From Paracoccaceae bacterium (GTDB lineage: Bacteria > Pseudomonadota > Alphaproteobacteria > Rhizobiales > Stappiaceae), in NCBI GenBank assembly GCA_002709505.1, contig PARB01000105.1:1-51511 (forward strand): a DNA stretch of 51,511 bases, given 5' to 3'. The notes under the pieces were generated by a model that saw only the letters and a list, made by a program, of their open reading frames with translations, did not search any database and had not been told where the DNA came from. The position numbers were made by a program, and so were the translations under genes. Below are positions 1 to 10,059 of this stretch, in pieces; the stretch's first letter is position 1, and each line of letters begins with the position of its first letter.

Positions 1-123
1 AAGCTCAACGCCCGCGCCGAGCACGACATCGGCGCCGACATGGCAGAACGGCCCGATGCGCACACCGTCGCCAAGCTGCGCCCCGTCCTCGACAACCGCC
101 GAGGCATGAATCTGTGCCGTCAT
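1..123 (-). CDS. lpxA: UDP-N-acetylglucosamine acyltransferase LpxA (partial, N-terminus)
   Basis: Only the first 41 codons are present; the gene runs off the left edge. LpxA transfers a 3-hydroxyacyl chain from acyl-ACP to UDP-GlcNAc, the first step of lipid A synthesis in the cytoplasm. The fragment begins [18 protein letters not shown] and shows the hexapeptide rhythm (IHASAVV, GVRIGPF) of a left-handed beta-helix acyltransferase. The ATG overlaps the fabZ stop as ATGA, which means translational coupling. The order lpxD-fabZ-lpxA is the classical lipid A cluster. Confidence 0.93.
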   Translation of the reverse strand, partial: MTAQIHASAVVEDGAQLGDGVRIGPFCHVGADVVLGAGVEL

Positions 124-602
124 GAATTCCCGCCTGACGCCCCATCGACGAGCATAGCGCTGATCTCGGCCTCGGCGACCTTCACCCCGTCGACCGTCGC
201 GATCCCCTCGAACTTCCAGATGTTCGTCCGGTTGCGGATCTTGCGCATCTCGAAGCGCACCTGGTCGCCCGGAAGCACGGGCTTGCGGAACTTCACCTTG
301 TCGATGGTCATGAAATACACGAGCTTCGGCGCGCCGGACTGACCGCGGGAATGCACGCAAAGCGCGCCTGCGGTCTGCGCCATGCCCTCGATCAGCAGCA
401 CGCCCGGCATCACCGGCTGGCCCGGGAAGTGACCCATGAAGTGCGGTTCGTTCGCCGTCACGTTCTTGATGCCGACAGCGCTGTTGTCTCCGTCCATATC
501 GACGATCCGGTCGACCATCAGGAACGGATAACGATGCGGCAGAAGCTCCATAATCCGCAGGATATCGGCGCTATCGAGTGTGTTCTTATCGCCTTCGCTC
601 AT
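120..602 (-). CDS. fabZ: 3-hydroxyacyl-[acyl-carrier-protein] dehydratase FabZ
   Basis: A 160-residue hot-dog-fold dehydratase that removes water from 3-hydroxyacyl-ACP in type II fatty acid synthesis. It competes with LpxA and LpxD for the same hydroxyacyl-ACP pool, which explains its place between them. The catalytic His58 lies in [15 protein letters not shown] and the catalytic Glu72 in LLIEGMAQ. A longer reading frame extends upstream into lpxD, but the ATG at 602 has a GAGGA ribosome site just upstream and gives the family's usual length and N-terminus (helix [14 protein letters not shown]). It lies 34 bp after lpxD and overlaps lpxA. Confidence 0.96.
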   Translation of the reverse strand: MSEGDKNTLDSADILRIMELLPHRYPFLMVDRIVDMDGDNSAVGIKNVTANEPHFMGHFPGQPVMPGVLLIEGMAQTAGALCVHSRGQSGAPKLVYFMTIDKVKFRKPVLPGDQVRFEMRKIRNRTNIWKFEGIATVDGVKVAEAEISAMLVDGASGGNS

Positions 603-636
603 TTCGACGTCCTCAAGATGCCCATGTCTCGCACGC

Positions 637-1692
637 TCAGTCCTTGTCGCGCGCGCCCAAACCCCGTTCAGCAAGCTTGCTCAAGGTCTTGACCTCACGG
701 AACCAGACCTTGACCGGTTTCGCCGGAACACCGCCGTACCGCGCACCCGCCGGCACATCCGCTTCGACGACACTCACGGCCGCGATTTGCGCGCCCATGC
801 CCACGGTGACATGTCCGCGCACGCCGGACTGACCGCCGATCGCGACATAGTCTTCAAGGGTCGCGCTGCCGGAGATTCCGACCTGCGAGACGATCACGCA
901 ATGACGGCCGATCACGACGTTGTGCCCAATCTGGACCTGATTGTCGATCTTGGTGCCCTCGCCGATCACCGTATCCCGGTTCGCGCCCCGGTCCACCGTG
1001 GTGTTGGCGCCGATCTCGACATCATCCTGGATAATCACCCGACCGATTTGCGGAACCTTGAGATGCCCGCCCGGCCCCATCGCAAACCCGAAGCCGTCCT
1101 GACCGATGCACACGCCCGGATGAAGGATCACACGGTCGCCGATCAGCGCATGCTGGACCACCGCATTGGCGCCGACGGTACTGTTTCGCCCGATGCGCAC
1201 GCCGGCCCCGATGACCGCGTTCGCCTGGATCAGGCTTCCCGCCCCGATCTCGACCCCGGGGCCGACAATCGCGCCATGTTCGATCACCACACCCTGTTCC
1301 AGGGACGCAGTTTCATCCACGCTGGCACGCGGCGAGATCCCCGCATTTGTGCCTTCCAGGGAATGCGGCCGCATGGCGGTCGGATAGAGTTTGCCGAGAA
1401 CGATGCCCCAGGCCTTGTAGGGCTGGTCGACAACGATTGCGGCAACGCCCTCCGGCACTTTCGCCGCATGTTTCTTCGCCACCAGACAGGCGGCCGCCCG
1501 AGTGTCGGACAGCGCGTCCAGGTACTTGGTGTTGTCGAAGAAGACGAGATCGCCACTGCTCGCGTCCTCGAGCGGCGCAACACCGGTGATCTTGGCGGAC
1601 GCCGGCCCGCCAGCCAGGTCGCCACCGACCCACTCCGTGATCGCGGACGCACTGACCGGCTCGAAAGCCGGAAAAAAGAAAGGGTCTGTCAT
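637..1692 (-). CDS. lpxD: UDP-3-O-(3-hydroxyacyl)glucosamine N-acyltransferase LpxD
   Basis: A 351-residue cytoplasmic enzyme that adds the N-linked hydroxyacyl chain to UDP-3-O-acyl-glucosamine, the third step of lipid A synthesis. Residues 1 to about 105 form the uridine-binding N-terminal domain. From about 110 onward there are imperfect hexapeptide repeats (for example [20 protein letters not shown]) of a left-handed beta-helix. The catalytic His is in [12 protein letters not shown] (His257). Length is normal for the family. It follows bamA by 69 bp and precedes fabZ by 34 bp, consistent with one envelope-biogenesis transcript. Confidence 0.96.
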   Translation of the reverse strand: MTDPFFFPAFEPVSASAITEWVGGDLAGGPASAKITGVAPLEDASSGDLVFFDNTKYLDALSDTRAAACLVAKKHAAKVPEGVAAIVVDQPYKAWGIVLGKLYPTAMRPHSLEGTNAGISPRASVDETASLEQGVVIEHGAIVGPGVEIGAGSLIQANAVIGAGVRIGRNSTVGANAVVQHALIGDRVILHPGVCIGQDGFGFAMGPGGHLKVPQIGRVIIQDDVEIGANTTVDRGANRDTVIGEGTKIDNQVQIGHNVVIGRHCVIVSQVGISGSATLEDYVAIGGQSGVRGHVTVGMGAQIAAVSVVEADVPAGARYGGVPAKPVKVWFREVKTLSKLAERGLGARDKD

Positions 1693-1761
1693 AGGGTCAC
1701 CACAGAAAAGCCGGCCGCCGAGGGTTCGGCGGCCGGATCACGTGTCCTGCATTCGCAAGGA

Positions 1762-4131
1762 TCAGAAACGGGTGCCGCCACCGATCCGGAAGAACTGGGT
1801 GCGGTCGCCGGTTTCCTTCAGGAGCGGCCAGGCGAAATCGGCACGCAACGGCCCGAAGGGCGACGCCCACTTGACGCCGACGCCGGCGGAGATACGCGGC
1901 GAGAAGCCGTTGGAGAGAACCGATCCGGCCGGCTGGTTGCCGCCACATCCGTTGGCGGTCTCCACGCAGCGAACGATCGCCGGATCCGAGTCCCAAACCG
2001 CACCGAAGTCGGTAAAGACGGCGCCGGACAGGCCCAGTTCCTTGGGCAGGCCGAGGATCGGGAATTCGGCTTCCGCATTGGCGTGGACGTACCAGCGGCC
2101 ACCGAGCGCGTCACCCGTGAGCGCGTCGCGCGGACCGATGCCCTGCGGCTCGAAGCCACGCAGCCAGCTATCGCTGTGCTGGAACTGGTCGGAGGCGCGC
2201 AGGTCGCGGCCGACACCCATGATGTTGCCGGCGCCGGCACGCAGGATACCGATCACGCCCCACTCGGGAAGCAGCTCCTTGTAGGCGCGCGCATCAACAG
2301 TCGTCGAAATGAAGCGGCTGTCACCGCCCAGACCGGCGAAATCCTGAGCGAACTTGAAGTAGAAGCCGTCGCGCGGGTTAAGCCGGCTGTCGCGTGTATC
2401 CCAGACCAGGGCATAGCCGATCGAGGACGTCAGGTTGCGACCAAGCGAGGTGCGAAGACCGTTGGAGATAATGGTTCCAGCATCCTGCGTCAGCTTCTGG
2501 TCGAAGATCCGATAAACCAGGTTCAGGCGCAGTTCGTCGTCGCGCAGCGGCAGGCCGAGGCCGATCGAGCCGCCCGTCGTCTGGAGCTCGTAGTTGCGGT
2601 AGTCGTTGCGATCGAAGGACTTGCGATAGGCGTCCAGCGAAAGCGCGATGCGACGGCCGAGGAAATACGGCTCGGTGAAAGCGAACTCATAGGACTGCGT
2701 CGACGAACCGACACCGACACGGGCACTGACGAACTGGCCGCGTCCGAGGAAGTTCTTCTCGCTGATGGTGACATCGCCAATGACACCGTCGGACGTGGAG
2801 TAACCGATACCGAAGCCGACCTCACCCGTTGCCTGCTCTTCGACATCGACGTTGATGACGATGCGGTCGGGCGCACTGCCCCGCGAGGTGGTGATCCGGA
2901 CATCCTTGAAGAACTGGAGGTCCTTCAGCCGGCGCTCCGCCTTGTCGAGCAGGACACGGTTGAAGGCATCGCCCTCGGCCAGGTCGAACTCGCGACGGAT
3001 GACATATTCCCGCGTGCGGTCGTTGCCGCGAATGTTGATCCGCTCGATGTAAACCCGCGGGCCTTCCTCAATGTAGTAGGTCAGCGAGATCGTGCGGTTT
3101 TCATAGTCGCGGCTCGCCCGCGGACGGATCTGCGCGAAGGCATAGCCCTGGCGCGACACGTCGAGGGTCAGGTCCTCAAGCGTCTTCTCGACGTCGAGCG
3201 ACGAATAGGTGTCACCCGGATCGGTGCGGATCTTGCGACGCAGCTCTTCCGGATCGACGCTCGACAGCGACGTCTGGAGGTCGATGTCGCCATAGGTGTA
3301 CTGCTCACCCTCTTCCACGGTGAAGGTCACGTAGAAGACGTTTTCCTCGCGGTCGAGGTCGGCGACAGCCGAGACGATCTGGAAGTCGGCGTAGCCGTAA
3401 CGATAGTAGAACTGGCGAAGCAGCTCCTGGTCCGCATCGAGACGATCCGGATCGAAGGAGTCGGTCGTGCGCAGGAAGCTGAGGAGACCGCTCTGGCGCG
3501 TGCGGATCACGTCGCGCAGACGACCGTCACTGAACTTGGTGTTGCCGATGAAGGTGATGCGCTCGATGCCAGTCCGATCGCCCTCGTTGATCTCGAACAC
3601 GAGGTCGACGCGATTGTTCGACCGGTCGATGATCTTCGGCTCGACGGTCGCGCGGTAGCGACCGGAGCGGCGATAGGCCTCGAGAATGTTCTGAACGTCC
3701 GACTGCACCTTCGCATTGGTGAGCATGGACCGCTCTTCCGTGCGCACGACACCCGTGAGGGTCTTGTCGTTGAGCCGCTTGTTCCCCTCGAAGGAAATCC
3801 GGTTGACCATCGGGTTTTCCGTGACGGTCACCACGAGGGCATTGCCCTGGCGGTTGATCGACACGTCACCGAACAGACCGGTCGCAAAGAGCGTCTTCAG
3901 CGATTCGTCCACGTCGGAGGGACCATAGGGCCGACCTGGCCGGATGGTCAGGTAGCTCTCGACGGTGGAGGCTTCAACGCGCGTGTTGCCACGCACGATG
4001 ATGCGGCTGACCGTGGCGGCGGAGGCCTCGACGGCACCGATCACGGGGAGCGAGCCGGAAAGGATCGGCGCGAAACCGCTCAGGATGGCGGCTACCAGGA
4101 TCGTTCTGGTGAGGTTCTGCAAACACTGCAT
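1762..4131 (-). CDS. bamA: outer membrane protein assembly factor BamA
   Basis: An Omp85-family protein that inserts beta-barrel proteins into the outer membrane. With the ATG at 4131 it has 789 residues; a TTG ten codons upstream is in frame but has no better ribosome site. Residues 1 to about 38 are a signal peptide ending near VEASA. Five POTRA domains follow (segments such as RIIVRGNTRVEASTV and RINIRGNDRTREYVIRREF), then a C-terminal 16-strand barrel from about residue 430. The protein ends GGGTRF, with the terminal aromatic residue typical of barrels. The rseP-bamA-lpxD order matches other proteobacteria. Confidence 0.95.
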   Translation of the reverse strand: MQCLQNLTRTILVAAILSGFAPILSGSLPVIGAVEASAATVSRIIVRGNTRVEASTVESYLTIRPGRPYGPSDVDESLKTLFATGLFGDVSINRQGNALVVTVTENPMVNRISFEGNKRLNDKTLTGVVRTEERSMLTNAKVQSDVQNILEAYRRSGRYRATVEPKIIDRSNNRVDLVFEINEGDRTGIERITFIGNTKFSDGRLRDVIRTRQSGLLSFLRTTDSFDPDRLDADQELLRQFYYRYGYADFQIVSAVADLDREENVFYVTFTVEEGEQYTYGDIDLQTSLSSVDPEELRRKIRTDPGDTYSSLDVEKTLEDLTLDVSRQGYAFAQIRPRASRDYENRTISLTYYIEEGPRVYIERINIRGNDRTREYVIRREFDLAEGDAFNRVLLDKAERRLKDLQFFKDVRITTSRGSAPDRIVINVDVEEQATGEVGFGIGYSTSDGVIGDVTISEKNFLGRGQFVSARVGVGSSTQSYEFAFTEPYFLGRRIALSLDAYRKSFDRNDYRNYELQTTGGSIGLGLPLRDDELRLNLVYRIFDQKLTQDAGTIISNGLRTSLGRNLTSSIGYALVWDTRDSRLNPRDGFYFKFAQDFAGLGGDSRFISTTVDARAYKELLPEWGVIGILRAGAGNIMGVGRDLRASDQFQHSDSWLRGFEPQGIGPRDALTGDALGGRWYVHANAEAEFPILGLPKELGLSGAVFTDFGAVWDSDPAIVRCVETANGCGGNQPAGSVLSNGFSPRISAGVGVKWASPFGPLRADFAWPLLKETGDRTQFFRIGGGTRF

Positions 4132-4312
4132 AAAGACGCTTCGCCTTCGGTTTTCCGTCAACCGGTGAACACGCAGGCCGCGCAGACACCAGGACAGTCA
4201 GATTCTCTATATCCGTCAGTCGTTTTACAGGCTTTTTCCAACGACGCAACCACACATGACCGCGTTTCCGCGTTTCCCGACAAAGCGTTGCACCGGCGAC
4301 ACGCAGCCTCGC

Positions 4313-5449
4313 CTAGAGCGAACTGAGATGGAGCACGTCGTTCCAGGTCGCAAAGACCATCAGGAACAGCACGATCGCAATGCCGATCCGGAATCCGTAC
4401 TCCTGCGTCCTTTCGCTCAGCGGCTTCCCGCGCAGGGCCTCCGCGGCATAGAAAAGCAGGTGGCCGCCATCGAGCATCGGGATCGGCAACAGGTTCAGGA
4501 GACCGATGCTTACCGACAGGATCGCCGTCAGGTTCAGCAGGGCTGCGAAGCCGAGCGTCGCCACCTGCCCGGAAATCTGGGCCACGCGGATCGGACCGCC
4601 GAGTTGGTCGACGGATTCGCGTCCGGTGACGATCCCCGCGATGTAGCCGGCCGTCCGCGAGACGACGAACCAGGTTTCCTTGCCGCCCTCGACCACCGCC
4701 TCAACGGGCCCGAAACTGCGCAGAATCACGTCTTCCTGGTTGGCGCTGCGGCTCACGCCAAGCTGACCGACCCTTTGCACATTGCCGAACCGGTCGCGGA
4801 TTTCGCGTCGGTTGGGCGTAACGACCAGATCAAGCGTCTGCGTTCCGCGCTCGACCGTGACGTTGAGCGGGACATCCGCGCTCACGCTGACGATCCTCTG
4901 CAGGTCGGAGAACGTCTCGACCGCCTTCCCGTCAATGGCGATAATCAGATCGCCCTGCTCAAGGCCGGCCTCGGCTGCCGCGCTGTTTTCCTGCACCTGA
5001 TCGACCCGCGGGGAGATTTCCGGGCGGCCCATGGTCGAAAACAGCACCGCGAATATCACGATGGACAGCAGGAAATTGGCAAACGGTCCCGCAGCAACGA
5101 TTGCCGCACGCCGGCCCACGCTCTTCGTCTGGAAGGCGCCGGCACGTTCCGTCTCGCTCATCCGCGCCAGTGCATCTGTATCGGGAGCGCTGGCCTCGTT
5201 CTCGTCGCCGGCGAATTTCACATAGCCGCCGAGCGGAATGGCCGACACTTTCCAGCGCGTGCCGTGCTTGTCGTCGCGACCGAACAATTCCGGGCCGAAA
5301 CCGACGGAAAACGCGACAACCCGCACGCCGCACCAGCGCGCGACGAGGAAGTGGCCGAGTTCGTGAAAGAAGACCACGATCGTCAATACGAAGAGGAACG
5401 GCAGGATATATCCGGCAACAGACCCGAACAGCGATCCGATCAATTCCAT
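4313..5449 (-). CDS. rseP: RseP-type site-2 zinc metalloprotease
   Basis: A 378-residue inner-membrane M50 protease that performs regulated intramembrane proteolysis (in E. coli, of the anti-sigma factor RseA) and clears signal-peptide remnants. The zinc motif HELGH is at residues 29-33 in the first transmembrane helix. The third zinc ligand is in LDGGH near residues 326-330, just before the last membrane helices. A PDZ region spans roughly 125-210 (QENSAAAEAGLEQGDLIIAI); a second PDZ, as in E. coli, is not evident. The ATG at 5449 is chosen over longer frames because AAGGAGA sits 7 nt upstream. The substrate anti-sigma factor is not in this window. Confidence 0.94.
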   Translation of the reverse strand: MELIGSLFGSVAGYILPFLFVLTIVVFFHELGHFLVARWCGVRVVAFSVGFGPELFGRDDKHGTRWKVSAIPLGGYVKFAGDENEASAPDTDALARMSETERAGAFQTKSVGRRAAIVAAGPFANFLLSIVIFAVLFSTMGRPEISPRVDQVQENSAAAEAGLEQGDLIIAIDGKAVETFSDLQRIVSVSADVPLNVTVERGTQTLDLVVTPNRREIRDRFGNVQRVGQLGVSRSANQEDVILRSFGPVEAVVEGGKETWFVVSRTAGYIAGIVTGRESVDQLGGPIRVAQISGQVATLGFAALLNLTAILSVSIGLLNLLPIPMLDGGHLLFYAAEALRGKPLSERTQEYGFRIGIAIVLFLMVFATWNDVLHLSSL

Positions 5450-5552
5450 GTTGTCTCCTTCGGCAGGCGTTGCCCGCCCCGCGCCGTCGGCGCGTCCTCG
5501 ATATCCCAACGGGTCCGGCATGCCTGTGCGCCGGCCCCGCCGAAGCGTGTCT

Positions 5553-6773
5553 CTAGTGCGCGATGCGCGAAAGCTCTTCCAGCGAGACCTGCCGCGCGGC
5601 CGCATCCACCGCCATCACATCCACGATGGAGCGCGCCTCATTCAGGTCGCCACTCGCCGTCATGCGCTCGAGCACGCGTTCAATGGTCTCCGCGATCCCG
5701 AGAAACCCGAGTTTGCGGTCCAGGAACGCCTTTACCATCACCTCGTCGGCCGCGTTCAGCGCTGCGGATGCCGCAGTCCCCGACGTCATGGCCGCACGTG
5801 CCAGCCTCAGCGCAGGGAACCGCACGGGGTCCGGCGTCTCGAAGGTGAGCGTTGCCAATGCGGCAAGATCAAGGCGTTGCGCGGGCGTATGCATGCGCCG
5901 CGGCCAGGCCAGGCAATGGGAAATCGGCGTTCGCATATCCGGAGCCCCGAGTTGTGCAAGCACGGACCCGTCGGAATATTGCACCATTCCATGAACAACA
6001 GATTGAGGATGAACCAGAACCTCCAGCTGATCCTGTCGCAGCGGAAACAGATGATGCGCCTCGATGATCTCGAAACCCTTGTTCATCATCGTCGCGCTGT
6101 CGATCGAAATACGCGCGCCCATGCTCCAGTTGGGATGTTTCAACGCGGCCTCGGGCGTAACCACACGCATTTCGTCCAGCGTATAGGTTCTGAAAGGACC
6201 ACCGGATGCGGTGAGCGTCAGGCATTCGATCTGCTCGATGTTGCCCTGCTCGAACACCTGAAACACGGCATTGTGTTCGGAATCCACGGGAAGGATTGTC
6301 GCTCCCGACGCACGGGCCGCGGACATGAACAGGTCGCCGGCACACACAAGGCATTCCTTGTTGGCGAGAGCGATGGTCGTGCCCTGCCGGACGGCGGCAA
6401 GCGTCGGCGCCAGACCGGCCGCGCCCACAATGGCTCCGACCAGCATGTCGACCGGGCGAACGGCGGCCTCCGCAATCGCGGAAGGCCCTGCCGCGCAGGT
6501 GATCCCCGTGCCGGCGAGCGCGGCCTTCAGGCTCTCGTAGGCGCTTTCGTCCGCAACCACGGCATGGTCAGCACGGACCCGGATCGCGGCCGCGGCAAGC
6601 GCCTCCGCATTCGTGTTCGCGGTGAGCGCGCAGATATCGAAACGGTCCGGATTGCGCGCCACGAGATCAAGCGTGCTCGTACCGATCGATCCACTGGCAC
6701 CGAGAATGCTCAGGCGCAACGGCGCGTTTGCCGCGCGCCCCGGGTCGGTCTGCCGGCTTCGGGTGTCAGCCAC
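5553..6773 (-). CDS. dxr: 1-deoxy-D-xylulose 5-phosphate reductoisomerase
   Basis: A 406-residue cytoplasmic enzyme of the MEP isoprenoid pathway that converts DXP to MEP using NADPH. The nucleotide-binding motif ILGASGSIGTSTL is near residues 23-35. The metal-binding acids are in PVDSEHNA, and the substrate flap TASGGPFR is present. It starts with GTG at 6773, four bases past the cdsA stop codon, so it is probably translationally coupled. Its product feeds undecaprenyl synthesis by the neighbouring uppS. Confidence 0.96.
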   Translation of the reverse strand: MADTRSRQTDPGRAANAPLRLSILGASGSIGTSTLDLVARNPDRFDICALTANTNAEALAAAAIRVRADHAVVADESAYESLKAALAGTGITCAAGPSAIAEAAVRPVDMLVGAIVGAAGLAPTLAAVRQGTTIALANKECLVCAGDLFMSAARASGATILPVDSEHNAVFQVFEQGNIEQIECLTLTASGGPFRTYTLDEMRVVTPEAALKHPNWSMGARISIDSATMMNKGFEIIEAHHLFPLRQDQLEVLVHPQSVVHGMVQYSDGSVLAQLGAPDMRTPISHCLAWPRRMHTPAQRLDLAALATLTFETPDPVRFPALRLARAAMTSGTAASAALNAADEVMVKAFLDRKLGFLGIAETIERVLERMTASGDLNEARSIVDVMAVDAAARQVSLEELSRIAH

Positions 6774-6776
6774 GCG

Positions 6777-7646
6777 TCAATAACCCCGCATCGAGATGAT
6801 CTGTCCGACGGGATCGCCCGCCGACCCGGTCAGGAAAACGGCAACCGCATATCCGAGAACGGCGGCCCCGACGAGCCCGTCCAAACGGTCCATCACACCC
6901 CCGTGCCCGGGAATGATATGGCCGGAATCCTTGACGCCGAAATGGCGCTTCAGCGCGGATTCAAACAGATCGCCAACCTGGGAAAACACCGAGAGAACCG
7001 CTGCGAACGCCAGCCAGACACCGGGACTTGCCCGCCCGGTGAGCAAAAATCCGATCCAGCCGACCGCAACCGCCGCCGCAAAGCCGCCAAGGGCGCCGCT
7101 CCAGGTCTTTTTCGGCGAAACCCGGACCCAGAGCTTGGGGCCTCCGACCCGCCGTCCGACGAAGTAGGCAATGATATCGGTCGCCCAGACCACGCCGAAC
7201 AGAAACACGATCACGGCAAGGCCGGCCGACCCGTCCCGAAGCGCGATCAAGACCGCGCCGGAGCTGCCGGCATAGACGATGCCGGCAGCGAGCCACAGGG
7301 TCTGTTTGTGCCGCTGCACACTCCCAAGGAGCGCAAGACCGGCGGAACTCACGAGCAGAAGCGCGAAACCGGCCTCGATCTCACCCGCAGCAGCTGCAAC
7401 CGCAGCACCAACAACGCTTGCATAGCCAATCGCGCTGGCAAGGGTCTCATGCTGCGCCCGGACGATCAGGATCCATTCGCGCAGCAGGATAAGCGCGCAG
7501 GCGCCGGCTCCAAGCGCGAACCAAGTGCCTCCGAGAGTGGTCACCAGCAGGGCGGCGGGAACGAGCAGGACCGCGGAGAGCACGCGCAGCCGAAGTTCGG
7601 ATCGCCGGGCGACGGGCGGTGAGCCGGGTGGCGGTCCGTCGCTCAT
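6777..7646 (-). CDS. cdsA: phosphatidate cytidylyltransferase CdsA
   Basis: A 289-residue polytopic inner-membrane enzyme that makes CDP-diacylglycerol from CTP and phosphatidic acid, the branch point for all phospholipids. Several hydrophobic helices run from residue 25 on. The C-terminal family signature is split here as KRHFGVKDSGHIIPGHGGVMDRLDG, which contains the metal-binding Asp residues. Its ATG overlaps the uppS stop (ATGA), and dxr starts immediately after it. The N-terminus is Pro/Gly rich before the first helix. Confidence 0.95.
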   Translation of the reverse strand: MSDGPPPGSPPVARRSELRLRVLSAVLLVPAALLVTTLGGTWFALGAGACALILLREWILIVRAQHETLASAIGYASVVGAAVAAAAGEIEAGFALLLVSSAGLALLGSVQRHKQTLWLAAGIVYAGSSGAVLIALRDGSAGLAVIVFLFGVVWATDIIAYFVGRRVGGPKLWVRVSPKKTWSGALGGFAAAVAVGWIGFLLTGRASPGVWLAFAAVLSVFSQVGDLFESALKRHFGVKDSGHIIPGHGGVMDRLDGLVGAAVLGYAVAVFLTGSAGDPVGQIISMRGY

Positions 7647-8413
7647 CTGGCGACTTTCGCCGACAGACCGCCGAAGCGCCGGTCGCGCGCGGCATAGGCC
7701 GCGAATGCCTGCTCGAGCGCCCGTTCGTCAAAGTCCGGCCAGTGAACGTCGGGAAAATAGAACTCGGCATAGGCCGCCTGCCAGAGCAGGAAATTGGACA
7801 GCCTCTGCTCGCCGCTGGTGCGGATGATCAGATCCGGGTCGGGAAGCGCTGCGGTGTCGAGATACTGCGCGATCCGCGCCTCCGTGACGTCGCCCGCTGT
7901 GAGCTTGCCGGCCTCGACGTCCTCTGCAATGCGCCGGATCGCCCGGGCGATCTCGTTGCGACCGCCGTAATTGAAGGCGACGACCAGCGTCATGCCCGTG
8001 TTGTCGCGGGTCAGCGCCTCGCCTTCCTCGATCAGGCCGAGAATGCGCGCGTCGAGACCCTCGCGTTCGCCGATCATCTCGACCCGCACGTTCTGGCGGT
8101 GGATCTCCGCCAGGTCCCGGCGCACGAAACGTTCGAGCAACCCCATGAGGAAGCCGACTTCCGCCGCGGGGCGGTTCCAGTTTTCGGACGAGAAGCTGAA
8201 CAGCGTGAGAACCTTCACGCCGCGATCGGAGCAATGGCGCACGATGCGACGCAGGGCGGTGACGCCGGCGCGATGGCCCTCCGTGCGCGGAAGTCCGCGC
8301 TTCACCGCCCATCGCCCGTTGCCGTCCATGATCACGGCGACATGCCGCGGAACGTCGACGCGCTCCGCCGCGCTGACCTGTGCGGATACGTTCAGGCCTG
8401 CCGTCACCGTCAT
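7643..8413 (-). CDS. uppS: isoprenyl transferase (undecaprenyl diphosphate synthase) UppS
   Basis: A 256-residue cis-prenyltransferase that condenses FPP with eight isopentenyl diphosphates to make the lipid carrier for peptidoglycan and O-antigen. Signature motifs are HVAVIMDGNGRWA (catalytic Asp30), the LFSFSSENWNRP loop, and RTSGEQRLSNFLLWQ with the downstream AEFYF. The ATG at 8413 has AAAGGGAG upstream and is preferred over a longer frame that would run into frr. It overlaps cdsA by 4 bp. Confidence 0.96.
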   Translation of the reverse strand: MTVTAGLNVSAQVSAAERVDVPRHVAVIMDGNGRWAVKRGLPRTEGHRAGVTALRRIVRHCSDRGVKVLTLFSFSSENWNRPAAEVGFLMGLLERFVRRDLAEIHRQNVRVEMIGEREGLDARILGLIEEGEALTRDNTGMTLVVAFNYGGRNEIARAIRRIAEDVEAGKLTAGDVTEARIAQYLDTAALPDPDLIIRTSGEQRLSNFLLWQAAYAEFYFPDVHWPDFDERALEQAFAAYAARDRRFGGLSAKVAR

Positions 8414-8453
8414 CCCCTGCTCCCTTTCGCTGTGATCACATCGCAACTTGCAA

Positions 8454-9017
8454 TCAGATCTGGGAGATTTCCTGTTCTTTCTTGGCAAGCATCGCGTCAA
8501 TGTCGGCAATCATCGCGTCGGTCATCTTCTGGACGCGGTCGGCGGACACGCGGCTGTCGTCCTCGCTGATGCTGCCGTCCTTTTCCAGCTTCTTCAGCGT
8601 TTCCATGCCGTCGCGACGAACGTGGCGGACGGCCACCTTCGACTGTTCGGCATATTTGTGCGCGATCTTGATCAGGTCCTTGCGCCGCTCTTCATTCAGT
8701 TCGGGAATCGGCAGACGCAGGTTGGTGCCGTCCACGACCGGATTGAGACCAAGGTTCGATTCGCGGATCGCGCGCTCGACGGCGCCTACCATCGACTTGT
8801 CCCAGACCTGAACGGAGATCATGCGCGGCTCAGGAACGCTGACCGTGGCCACCTGGTTGATCGGCATCGGCGATCCATAGGCCTCGACCGAGATCGCATC
8901 CAGCATGCTGGAGGATGCGCGACCGGTGCGCAGACCGGCAAGATCGGTCTTGAGGACGGCAATCGCCCCGGTCATCCGACGCTCGAGATCGCCAAAATCG
9001 ACATCCTGATCCGCCAT
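8454..9017 (-). CDS. frr: ribosome recycling factor
   Basis: A 187-residue factor that splits post-termination 70S ribosomes together with EF-G. The sequence shows the RRF signatures [31 protein letters not shown], and a long C-terminal helical arm ending KKEQEISQI. The ATG at 9017 is chosen over upstream in-frame starts because GAGAGGA lies just before it and the length matches the family. It sits between pyrH and uppS, the standard order. Confidence 0.97.
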   Translation of the reverse strand: MADQDVDFGDLERRMTGAIAVLKTDLAGLRTGRASSSMLDAISVEAYGSPMPINQVATVSVPEPRMISVQVWDKSMVGAVERAIRESNLGLNPVVDGTNLRLPIPELNEERRKDLIKIAHKYAEQSKVAVRHVRRDGMETLKKLEKDGSISEDDSRVSADRVQKMTDAMIADIDAMLAKKEQEISQI

Positions 9018-9207
9018 AGTGTCCTCTCTCATCATTTCACGCGAACGGCCTTGCGCCGGTCGTCCCAACACATTGCGTCTTATTTCCATGACGCGCGGCG
9101 GAAACGCAAGCGCTTCCGCATCGCGCGTCCCTGTGAAATCCATGCTCAAACCGGGAAAACACGAGAGCACCCGCCGCACATTGGCAGACGGCGGCGATTT
9201 CCGGCAA

Positions 9208-9927
9208 TCAATCGGAAATGACTGTGTAAAGCCCTGCCCCGTTCATCACATCCACCAAAGCACCGGGCGTGCGGATGGAAAACACGATCACGGGAATCGC
9301 ATTGTCGCGCGCGAGCGCGATTGCCGTGGCATCCATGACCTTGAGGTCCCGCCCGAGAACTTCGCCGGGCGTCAGCGAGTCGTAGCGCTCCGCATCCGGC
9401 ACCTTCTTGGGATCGGCCGAATAGACCCCGTCGACGCTCGTGCCTTTCAAGAAGGCGTCGCAGCGCATCTCCGCGGCCCGCAGCGCGGCGCCGCTGTCGG
9501 TGGTGAAGAACGGGTTGCCCGTACCGCCGGCGAAGACGATCACGTCTCCGTCTTCCATGTAGCGCTCGGCGCTGCGCTGGGTGAAGGTCTCGCAGATCGA
9601 GGGCACCGGAACGGCGGACAGCACGCGCGCCGGGACGCCGAGGCGGCGCAGGGCATCGGCGAGCGTCAGCGAATTCATCACGGTCGCCAGCATGCCCATG
9701 TGGTCGCCGGTGACCCGGTTCCCGCCCTTGGCGGCAACCGCGACGCCGCGAAAGATGTTGCCGCCGCCGACAACGACCCCGACCTGGGCCCCAAGGCTCA
9801 CGGCCTCGGCGATTTCCTTGGCAACGCGGCCGACGGTCTCGGGATCGATCCCGAATTCCTGCGACCCCATAAGGGCCTCGCCCGACAGTTTTACAAGCAC
9901 CCGCCGCCAGCGAAGTTGTCTCGTCAT
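9208..9927 (-). CDS. pyrH: UMP kinase
   Basis: A 239-residue hexameric kinase of the amino-acid-kinase fold that phosphorylates UMP to UDP. The N-terminal phosphate-binding motif is [12 protein letters not shown]; the glycine-rich [12 protein letters not shown] follows, and the UMP-binding region is [14 protein letters not shown]. It is preceded by an intrinsic terminator after tsf, so it probably has its own promoter. A TATAAG -10-like hexamer is visible at 9964-9969 (minus strand), without a convincing -35. Confidence 0.97.
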   Translation of the reverse strand: MTRQLRWRRVLVKLSGEALMGSQEFGIDPETVGRVAKEIAEAVSLGAQVGVVVGGGNIFRGVAVAAKGGNRVTGDHMGMLATVMNSLTLADALRRLGVPARVLSAVPVPSICETFTQRSAERYMEDGDVIVFAGGTGNPFFTTDSGAALRAAEMRCDAFLKGTSVDGVYSADPKKVPDAERYDSLTPGEVLGRDLKVMDATAIALARDNAIPVIVFSIRTPGALVDVMNGAGLYTVISD

Positions 9928-10024
9928 CTTTTTGTCTCGCCGTTTGGGTTGGCCGGTTCTGTTCTTATAGGGTCCGGCAAGGCGGCAAACCGCTGCACTG
10001 ACGGGCCACGATGCCGGACAGAAG

Positions 10025-10051
10025 AAAGGCGCCGGAATGACCGGCGCCTTT
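10025..10051 (-). terminator. intrinsic terminator after tsf
   Basis: Perfect inverted repeat: arms AAAGGCGCCGG (10025-10035) and CCGGCGCCTTT (10041-10051) with a 5-nt loop. On the minus strand the stem is followed by TTTCTTCTG. It lies 9 bp beyond the tsf stop, so it should end the rpsB-tsf transcript before pyrH. Confidence 0.85.
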
Positions 10052-10059
10052 GTCGGGGC

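Noticed and set aside
580-4326. A 1248-codon plus-strand open frame covering lpxD and bamA in antisense
   Set aside because: It is a shadow of GC-rich codon use in the true minus-strand genes: no ribosome site, low-complexity Arg/Asp/Val composition, no recognisable domain.
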